A stretch of DNA of 64,000 nt, taken from the NCBI RefSeq assembly GCF_001720165.1, contig NZ_MCRI01000002.1, forward strand, positions 112,030-176,029. The letters run 5' to 3'. This stretch comes from Methylophaga muralis (lineage in GTDB: Bacteria; Pseudomonadota; Gammaproteobacteria; Nitrosococcales; Methylophagaceae). Below, in pieces: positions 26,969 to 34,400 of the stretch. Numbering within the stretch: the stretch's first letter is position 1; the number at the start of each line of letters is the position of its first letter. The notes under the pieces are model-generated. The model was given only the letters and a program-made list of their open reading frames with translations. It was not told the DNA's origin and ran no database searches. The position numbers and the translations under genes are program-made.

Positions 26969-28627
26969 ATGTCATTAATAAACCAGTTTCGTCCTTATCC
27001 ACTATTCATCCTTGTGTTGGCGATTGTATTGTCAATGCCGGTTGTGGTGGTTTTGGCACATGTTTTTGTGCCCAGCGGCGATATTTGGCAACACCTGAGC
27101 AGTACCGTTCTTCCGGACTATATCCGTAATTCATTGTTGCTGATGTTAGGTGTTGCAATCGGTACGCTACTCATCGGCGTCACCACCGCCTGGCTGACTA
27201 CAATGTGTCAGTTTCCCGGCCGCAGTGTCTTTGAATGGGCGTTGTTACTGCCCATGGCCATGCCGGCCTACATCATTGCTTACACGTATACCGGAATGCT
27301 GGATATTTCCGGGCCGGTGCAAATGGCGTTGCGAGATTGGTTTGGTTGGCAATATGGGGATTACTGGTTTCCTCAAATCCGTTCATTGAATGGAGCGGTA
27401 GTGATGTTAACGCTGGTGCTCTATCCCTATGTATATCTACTAAGCCGTGCAGCATTTCTAAGTCAATCCATCTGTGTGTTAGATGTCAGCCGCACCCTGG
27501 GCAATGGGCCATGGAAAACATTCTGGCGTGTTGCTCTGCCACTAGCCCGTCCAGCAATTATCGCGGGTTTATCATTAGCATTAATGGAAACATTGGCTGA
27601 TTACGGCACAGTACAATTCTTTGGTGTCAGCACCTTTACTACTGGTATTTTTCGCACCTGGTTTGGCATGGGCAGTGCCGCTGCAGCCGCTCAACTGGCC
27701 GCTGGATTAATGGTATTTGTATTTGCTTTGATTATTCTTGAACGTTATTCACGTCGTAAAGCCAGATACCACCACACCAGTCGCCGTCATCAGGATCTGC
27801 GTCGCTTTCAGTTAACTGGTGGCCGTGCTGCTCTGGCATTCTTGTTTTGTTTGGTCATTCTCAGCTTGGGATTTCTATTACCAGCATTGCAATTGCTTAG
27901 CTGGACCGTCCATGTGGCTGATACCGTCATTGATGCTCAATTTTTGCGATTACTGATGAACAGCCTTTCACTGGCGGCATTTGCAGCAGTACTGGCTTTA
28001 ATCCTGGCGATTGTTATGGCTTATGCCCAGCGTTTATATCCTGGCAAATTAGTCAGTGGTGCCGTGCGGGTTGCCGGTATGGGTTATGCCGTACCGGGGG
28101 CGGTGATCGCGGTTGGCGTAATGATTCCTTTTGCCTGGTTTGATAACACCGTGGATGATTTGGCTCGAAGCCATTTTGATTATTCCACCGGATTGCTTCT
28201 TAGCGGAACGTTAGTCGCCGTTACCTTTGCTTATCTCACAAGATTTCTTGCAGTCTCATTACAAACAGTTGACAGTGGTTTGACACGGATCACCCATTCG
28301 ATGGACGAAGCTGGTCGATCTTTTGGTTTCCGGCCATTGCAGATCCTCAGACAGATCCATATACCGATGTTAAGCGCCTCATTAATGACGGCGTTGCTTT
28401 TGGTATTTGTTGATGTTTTAAAAGAATTACCTGCCACGCTTATTTTGCGACCGTTCAATTTTAATACGCTGGCCGTCAAAGCGTATGAACTGGCATCCGA
28501 TGAACGATTGGCCGAAGCAGCTCCGGCGGCGTTAGCCATTGTCATTGCAGGGATTATTCCGGTTATCCTATTAAGCAAAACCATTACCCGCTCACGCAAG
28601 CTAAAATTGGCTATTGATGAAAACTGA
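26969..28627 (+). CDS. fbpB: Ferric iron ABC transporter permease (fused two-domain, FbpB type)
   Basis: The 552-residue inner-membrane protein has about 12 helices and two permease halves. Each half has an EAA-like cytoplasmic loop that meets the ATPase: SRTLGNGPWKTFWRVALPLA near residue 175 and AGRSFGFRPLQILRQIHIPM near residue 455. The doubled arrangement is normal for the FbpB/AfuB family. The start lacks a Shine-Dalgarno site and follows a strong hairpin. The end overlaps fbpC. Confidence 0.92.
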   Translation: MSLINQFRPYPLFILVLAIVLSMPVVVVLAHVFVPSGDIWQHLSSTVLPDYIRNSLLLMLGVAIGTLLIGVTTAWLTTMCQFPGRSVFEWALLLPMAMPAYIIAYTYTGMLDISGPVQMALRDWFGWQYGDYWFPQIRSLNGAVVMLTLVLYPYVYLLSRAAFLSQSICVLDVSRTLGNGPWKTFWRVALPLARPAIIAGLSLALMETLADYGTVQFFGVSTFTTGIFRTWFGMGSAAAAAQLAAGLMVFVFALIILERYSRRKARYHHTSRRHQDLRRFQLTGGRAALAFLFCLVILSLGFLLPALQLLSWTVHVADTVIDAQFLRLLMNSLSLAAFAAVLALILAIVMAYAQRLYPGKLVSGAVRVAGMGYAVPGAVIAVGVMIPFAWFDNTVDDLARSHFDYSTGLLLSGTLVAVTFAYLTRFLAVSLQTVDSGLTRITHSMDEAGRSFGFRPLQILRQIHIPMLSASLMTALLLVFVDVLKELPATLILRPFNFNTLAVKAYELASDERLAEAAPAALAIVIAGIIPVILLSKTITRSRKLKLAIDEN

Positions 28628-29687
28628 TACCTCCATGCAAATTCCACAATTACAAGTTGACAATATCAGCATTGGCTATGCTGACAGAACGGTTGTAGAA
28701 GGTATTTCATTTCAATTAAAGCCCGGCGAAATCGCCTGTTTACTGGGTCCCTCCGGCTGCGGTAAAACCTCGGTTTTACGAGCCATTGCCGGATTTGAAC
28801 CATTAATGCAGGGCAGCATTACTTTGCATGGTAAGACGGTCAGTTCATCGGTGATGTCCTTGCCACCAGAAAAACGTCATATCGGCATGGTGTTTCAGGA
28901 TTTTGCATTATTTCCACATTTAACTGTTGTAAAGAATATTGGTTTTGGACTGCAAAAACTGCCTCGTAAACAACGACAGCAACGGGTTGAAGAATTGCTC
29001 GAATTGGTTGAGTTAACCGATGCCAAAAACCAATATCCCCATCAACTCTCCGGTGGACAGCAGCAACGTGTTGCCTTGGCAAGAGCCATGGCTCCGCGGC
29101 CCGATATTCTGTTACTGGATGAACCTTTCTCCAGTATGGACACAGAACTTCGTGAACAACTTGCCAGAGAAGTACGAGATTTACTGCGTCGGGATGGTGT
29201 CACAGCCATTATGGTGACCCATGATCAACACGAAGCCTTTGCTATGGCCGATCAGATTGGCGTGTTGGGTCAAGGAAAACTTTTGCAATGGGGAAATGGC
29301 TACGATTTATATCATCGTCCAAGCAGTCGTTTTGTGGCTGACTTTATCGGCCAAGGTGTATTGATACCTGGGGAAATCATTGCTGATAATAAAATTCATA
29401 CCGAATTGGGTATTGTCAGTGGCAAGATAACTTCAGCAGCAACTTCCGGACAGCAGGTAAATTTATTATTAAGACCAGACGATATTATTCATGATGATAA
29501 TAGCCCGTTAAAAGCCGAAATAGTTGGCAGGGCTTTCCGCGGCGCCGTCTATCTCTACACATTAAAGTTGCAAAGCGGTCAGCAAATCCTCTGTCTGGTG
29601 CAAAGTCATCATCAACACGATATCGGCGAATTTCTGGGCATAAGGCTTGAAGCCGACCATCTAGCCGTGTTTTCAGACCTGACGTGA
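28617..29687 (+). CDS. fbpC: Ferric iron ABC transporter ATP-binding protein (FbpC type)
   Basis: The 356-residue ATPase has Walker A GPSGCGKTS, Q-loop MVFQDFALFPH, signature LSGGQQQRVALARAM, Walker B ILLLDEPFSSMD and switch VTHDQHEAFAM. A C-terminal TOBE-like regulatory domain follows (about 245-355). It powers FbpB. ATG 28617 overlaps the fbpB stop by eleven bases; ATG 28635 (MQIPQLQV) is an alternative start. I see no terminator after it. Confidence 0.92.
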   Translation: MKTDTSMQIPQLQVDNISIGYADRTVVEGISFQLKPGEIACLLGPSGCGKTSVLRAIAGFEPLMQGSITLHGKTVSSSVMSLPPEKRHIGMVFQDFALFPHLTVVKNIGFGLQKLPRKQRQQRVEELLELVELTDAKNQYPHQLSGGQQQRVALARAMAPRPDILLLDEPFSSMDTELREQLAREVRDLLRRDGVTAIMVTHDQHEAFAMADQIGVLGQGKLLQWGNGYDLYHRPSSRFVADFIGQGVLIPGEIIADNKIHTELGIVSGKITSAATSGQQVNLLLRPDDIIHDDNSPLKAEIVGRAFRGAVYLYTLKLQSGQQILCLVQSHHQHDIGEFLGIRLEADHLAVFSDLT

Positions 29688-29695
29688 TTAAAACG

Positions 29696-29744
29696 TAGGA
29701 ATTTATCCCACAAAAAGTCGGGAAGTAGTACCAAGGTACAATAT
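29696..29744 (+). promoter_or_regulatory. Upstream regulatory element of first VPLPA-CTERM gene
   Basis: This block contains TAGGAATTT, then a 30-base element (29715-29744) ending in the palindrome GTACC-AA-GGTAC (29728-29739). It is repeated at 30497-30545 with 27 of the 30 bases identical. A -10-like TAAATT lies 34 bases from the palindrome centre, the same spacing as in the second copy. A transcription activator site is likely. Confidence 0.55.
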
Positions 29745-29818
29745 CTAACGTAACTCCTTATCTTTAAATTATGCGCTGTAGTTCACATAAATCCCTGCCC
29801 CCGGAGGCGCAAACCTGT

Positions 29819-30370
29819 ATGAGAAAAATGTCTTTAATCAAAACTTTGTTGTTGGCAATAAGTGTTTCATTAAGCTTTAGCGTTAGTGCGGCATCGTTAT
29901 CTTTGACCGGCACAACCAAATACAATGCAAATGGTTTTAAAGGCACCATTTCTGAAGTACTGAATATTAATGATTTTCTACCAGGTGCGTATCAAGGTTT
30001 TTATGTTCCTAAACCTAACCCAGCAGCTATGAGTGCAGCACATGTGCAAACAGCTTTAACGGCAGCAGGCTCAAGTTTTCTGGTAACAGACTTTTTCAAA
30101 ATTAATGATCCTGCTACCAATACATTAAATACCTCATCATTAGGTTTTTCCTTCTCTGGATTCTTGATGAAATACGGTACAACAACATTAATTGGCCTGT
30201 TTAGCACTCCGATTTCTAGTCTGGATTTCCTGGCTCACAATGACAAAGACGTTTCTCATATCGCCTATTTCAATACATCTGTCTCAGAAGTACCGTTACC
30301 AGCAGCGTTATGGTTATTTGCTCCAGCATTGATGGGATTTTTGGGCTTTAGACGTCGCCTGACTAAATAA
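29819..30370 (+). CDS. VPLPA-CTERM sorting domain protein, copy 1
   Basis: The 183-residue protein has a signal peptide (LIKTLLLAISVSLSFSVSA), a soluble domain of about 130 residues without recognised family, and a C-terminal sorting signal: VPLPAALWLFAPALMGFLG followed by FRRRLTK. That tripartite tail (motif, hydrophobic helix, arginine cluster) is the VPLPA variant of PEP-CTERM, processed by an exosortase during export to the surface or matrix. No exosortase gene lies in this window. The ATG at 29819 has GGAGG 11 bases upstream; ATG 29828 is an alternative. An earlier ATG at 29771 lies in the promoter-like block. Confidence 0.8.
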   Translation: MRKMSLIKTLLLAISVSLSFSVSAASLSLTGTTKYNANGFKGTISEVLNINDFLPGAYQGFYVPKPNPAAMSAAHVQTALTAAGSSFLVTDFFKINDPATNTLNTSSLGFSFSGFLMKYGTTTLIGLFSTPISSLDFLAHNDKDVSHIAYFNTSVSEVPLPAALWLFAPALMGFLGFRRRLTK

Positions 30371-30393
30371 TCAAAATCTACTTATGTGTTTGT

Positions 30394-30421
30394 AAAGCCG
30401 TGCTCTGCACGGCTTTTTTTT
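30394..30421 (+). terminator. Rho-independent terminator after VPLPA-CTERM copy 1
   Basis: A 9-bp perfect GC-rich stem AAGCCGTGC / GCACGGCTT (30395-30415) with a three-base loop and eight T in a row at the end of the hairpin. Confidence 0.9.
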
Positions 30422-30496
30422 GCCTGGCTAAACCTCAGCATGACGGCATTAAGCCCAACTCACTCAAGTCTGCAGTTTCAATCCTCAAGTTATATC

Positions 30497-30545
30497 TAGG
30501 AATTTTTCATATATAAAGTCGGGAATTAGTACCAAAGTACAGTAT
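30497..30545 (+). promoter_or_regulatory. Upstream regulatory element of second VPLPA-CTERM gene
   Basis: Second copy of the block at 29696-29744: TAGGAATTT at 30497-30505 and the 30-base element at 30516-30545 with core GTAC-CAAA-GTAC (30529-30540). A -10-like TAGATT at 30566-30571 is 34 bases from the core centre, as in copy 1. Confidence 0.55.
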
Positions 30546-30619
30546 GAAAATGGCTTTAAGCAGCCTAGATTATGAGACGTAGGTCACAATAATTCTAATA
30601 AAGCGCTGAGGGGTAATTT

Positions 30620-31165
30620 ATGAAAAACTACATTAAATCACTATTAGTGGCAGGTTTGGCGACCCTGTCGTTTGCAGTCAACGCAGCAACATTATCATTA
30701 GCAGGGACGGTCTCTTATGACACCAATGGTTTTACAGGGGACATTTCTCAGGTTATAAATATCAATGATTTTCTGCCGGGTGCGTCAGAAGGTTTTCATC
30801 TTGTAAAACCTAATCCAACAGCGGTTAGTGCTGCTCATTTACAAATTGCATTGTCAGCAGCGGGCTCAAGCTTTGTGGTGACGGACTTTTTTAAAATCGA
30901 AGATCCTATTTCAAACACATTGGATACCTCTTCTTTAGGCTTGGCATTTTCCGGATTCTTAATGAAGTACGGAACAACCACATTAATTGGCCTATTCGAT
31001 ACACCAATATCTAGCTTGGATTTCCTAACGCATGATGGAAAAGATGTTTCACATATTGCCTATTTCAATACATCAGTATCGGAAGTGCCAATACCTGCAG
31101 CGTTATGGTTGTTTGCTCCAGCAATAATGGGATTGTTAGGAATGAGACGTCGTTTAACTAAATAA
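30620..31165 (+). CDS. VPLPA-CTERM sorting domain protein, copy 2
   Basis: The 181-residue paralogue of the preceding gene has a signal peptide (YIKSLLVAGLATLSFAVNA) and the same middle domain (ININDFLPGASEGFH, SLDFLTHDGKDVSHIAYFN). The sorting tail is VPIPAALWLFAPAIMGLLG with MRRRLTK. A GAGGGG ribosome site precedes the ATG. Replacement of VPLPA by VPIPA is conservative. Both are predicted substrates of an exosortase encoded elsewhere. Function unknown; a surface or matrix role is suggested by the tail only. Confidence 0.8.
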   Translation: MKNYIKSLLVAGLATLSFAVNAATLSLAGTVSYDTNGFTGDISQVININDFLPGASEGFHLVKPNPTAVSAAHLQIALSAAGSSFVVTDFFKIEDPISNTLDTSSLGLAFSGFLMKYGTTTLIGLFDTPISSLDFLTHDGKDVSHIAYFNTSVSEVPIPAALWLFAPAIMGLLGMRRRLTK

Positions 31166-31184
31166 GCCCATTTTCCGCCTTACC

Positions 31185-31214
31185 AAAAGCCGTGTTTATC
31201 ACGGCTTTTATTTA
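31185..31214 (+). terminator. Rho-independent terminator after VPLPA-CTERM copy 2
   Basis: A 10-bp stem AAAAGCCGTG / CACGGCTTTT (31185-31194 with 31200-31209), five-base loop, followed by ATTTAT. It is a diverged copy of the terminator at 30394. The 246 bases from here to the next gene contain nothing I can identify. Confidence 0.8.
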
Positions 31215-31460
31215 TCTGTAACAATCAAAATCATCCTTGATACCAATTTTTAAATACCTCAAAGATTTCAGTTAATTCATTATCTGATTGAATTCCTACT
31301 ATTAATTTAAGTTAAAGCCCGCCTGTTTAACACAATGGTAATGTTGTCAAAAATTCAACATCTACAACTCTTCAATGCCTAATCCCCTCACCCTGCTATC
31401 TCAAAATTAGCAATGGCGAACTACGGATGTGTTCAGGCATAGATCTAAATGGAGAAATCC

Positions 31461-34400
31461 ATGCTTAAACAAAATAGCCGAAAGCCTCTATATGTAGGTT
31501 TGGCGGCATCAGCGGGTGGACTGGAAGCATTAACTATCCTGCTAAAAAACACTGAGAAACATGACAGCCTGTGTATTGTTATCGCTCAACATCTCTCGCC
31601 AGATCATGAAAGTTTATTGGTCAATTTATTAGCTCGTGAAAGTAACTTCCCGATTTTGACCGCAAAAAATGGCATGTCATTATTGCCCGGAACAGCCGTT
31701 GTAATCCCTCCCGGTTATAACGGTACCGTGAGCGACGATAAGATCTATCTGCAATCTACTCATAAACATGGTGTGCCTAAACCTTCGGCAAATGATCTGT
31801 TTGTTTCGATGGCTGAAACTTATCAAGAACGTGCTGTAGGCGTGGTTTTATCCGGCACAGGTAGTGATGGTGCTCGTGGTTGTCGGGAGATTAAGGCTCG
31901 GGATGGTTTTGTGTTTGCACAGCTACTTAACGAAGCAAAATACGAAGGTATGCCAAAAGCTGCCATAGATACCGGCTGTGTGGATCGCGTATTAAGTGCG
32001 TCACAAATTGCATATGAGTTAATTCGGTTGGCAAATTATGAAGAAATCAGTAACCCGCCCAAAAAAGCCGGTAATGAATTAGATTCGCTTGATAACATTT
32101 TAGGATTATTGGCCAAACAAACAGGGGTCAGTTTCTTTAATTACAAAGACAATACCTTGCGCCGGCGGATTAACCGTCGACTGTTAGCGACTGATACTGT
32201 TAGTTGGATTGAGTACGAGCAATATGTTCAAGAGCATCCTTATGAGTTAGATAATCTTTATCAGGATCTATTGATCTCAGTTACGGCTTTTTTCCGTGAT
32301 GAATCGGCCTTTAATGAATTAGAAAAGCTGCTTCGCAGAATCATCGCTGGTAAAAGCAAAGGTGATGAAATTCGTATCTGGGTAGCCGGATGTGCGACGG
32401 GCGAAGAGGCTTACAGTATCGCGATTATATTGCGAGAAATTCTTGGGCACGAACTGGATGATTATCGCGCTCAGGTGTTCGCGACAGATATAGATATGAA
32501 AGCGCTGGCCATTGCTCGCAAAGGAAAATATGAACAGGCAGCGATAAAAGGACTTTCTCAAAATCGCCTGGATCGTCATTTCAACCAGATGAATGATGGA
32601 TATATGGTCAAAAAACCGCTGCGCGATATGGTGTTATTCGCCAAACAGAATCTGGTGGAAGATCCTGCCTTCCTGCGTCTGGATCTGGTGACTTGTCGGA
32701 ATGTGTTGATTTATATGAAACCACCACTTCAAAAACAAGTTCAAGCCACCTTTCATTACGCATTAAATCCAGATGGTTTTTTGTTTTTAGGTAAATCTGA
32801 ATCATTACCCAATAGTGAGTTATTTGATATTGATTCAAATGAAGGTCGTACTTTTTCTCGCCGCAACATTAATAGTCTGGAAGTGTACCGAAGACACAAA
32901 GTGAAACAACAACCGGCCAGAAGTACAAATCCGAACAGAATTAAAGCATCTACCAGAAACATTGATACCTTAGAAGATCGGGTGTTTAAAGCAGTCACCC
33001 AATACGTTATCTCCAATGCTTTTGTTGTTGATGACAGCATGGAGATCCGTTTTATCTATGGCGATATTTCACCTATTACACAAATTGGGCGCGGCCGGGC
33101 CAGTTTGAATTTGCAAAATTTGGTGCGTAATGAATTTCAGCTGGAAATTAAAGGGCTGGTTTATAGAGCCAAAAAACAACCACAATCCTATCGCAGTCAT
33201 ATCATCCGCCTCGGCAACAATGCATTTATGTTTGAAGTGATGCCACTGCAAATCGCTGATATAAACGATGCGCTATATCTGGTTCGATTTGAACAAACCG
33301 CAGTGGATGAGCTTATCAACGAGGAAACAGAATCGGCAAATTACGAACGGATTGTGCAGTTACAACAAGAGTTGACGTCGAGTAGAGATCATTTACAAAC
33401 GGTTATTGAAGAGTTGGAAACCTCTAATGAAGAACTTCAATCCGTTAATGAAGAAATGCAGTCAGCCAATGAAGAATTGCAATCCACCAATGAAGAGTTG
33501 GAAACCTCCAATGAAGAATTGCAATCGACCAATGAAGAACTGACCACGGTGAATGAAGAGTTGCAGGTAAAAAGTATTGAGATCATCTCACTTAATACGG
33601 ATCTGCAAAACATGCAAAACAGTTTGTCTCATCCATTTATGGTGGTTGACGACAATTTGTTACTGACGCATTTCAATCCCGCCGCCCAAAAACTATTTAA
33701 TTTAGAGAGTGTGAGTGTTGGTTCACGTTTAAACCAGTTACGAAGCGACTACAGCCTGCCAGATTTAATCAAATTAATTGATAAAGCCCATGAAACGGCT
33801 CAAACAGTTAATTTTCAAATTACCGGTGAAAGGCATTATCTACTTTCAGTAAATTCGTATCTCGATAGTCAGGGCAATATTAATGGGGCGGTTTTATTGT
33901 TCTGGGATAACACAGAGTTAATTCAAACCTATGATCGACTTAAACAATCGTTAATTGAAAACAACTTGCAGGCCAGAGCGATGGAAGCTGCCCAGCAGGG
34001 CATTATTATCGTGGATGCTCTGACTGAAAATATGCCTATTTTATATACCAATCCGGCATTCACCCGGATGACTGGCTATAAAAGTGAAGAAGTCATTGGG
34101 CAAAACTGCAGGATATTACAAGGTGAAGCCACTCAAGAAGACGCCATTGACGCGATAAAGCAGGCAGTGAGCGAGGGAAATCCACTGCAAACCACCATCT
34201 TAAATTACAGGAAAGATGGCTCCACTTTTTGGAATCAATTGAGCATCGCACCTGTTTATCACAATGAGCAAGTAACTCACTTCATAGGGCTACAATCCGA
34301 CATTACCCAGTCAATTATCGATAACCGACAAATGTCATTAGCTCAATCGGTATTTGATAATACTCAAGATAATATTCTGGTCATTAACCACAAACAGCAA

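Larger units (their letters stand above)
29696..31214 (+). repeat. Tandem duplication of promoter-gene-terminator unit
   Basis: Two diverged copies, 29696-30421 and 30497-31214, each carry the same order: TAGGAATTT block, palindromic element, -10-like region, VPLPA-CTERM gene, AAGCCGTG terminator hairpin. The proteins are about 70% identical by eye. The conservation of the flanks shows that the whole transcription unit was copied. Confidence 0.8.

Noticed and set aside
29715..29744. Sigma-54 promoter for the VPLPA-CTERM genes
   Set aside because: The TGGCAC-N5-TTGC pattern is absent; the palindrome and -10-like hexamer fit a sigma-70 promoter with an activator better.
32756..33040. Several minus-strand open frames inside the CheB-CheR gene
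   Set aside because: They lie opposite well-conserved coding sequence, have no ribosome sites and no recognisable product.
33357..33620. Short regularly spaced repeats that look like a CRISPR array
   Set aside because: They are in frame, heptad-spaced and encode a NEELQ coiled coil inside an intact gene; there are no spacers or cas genes.
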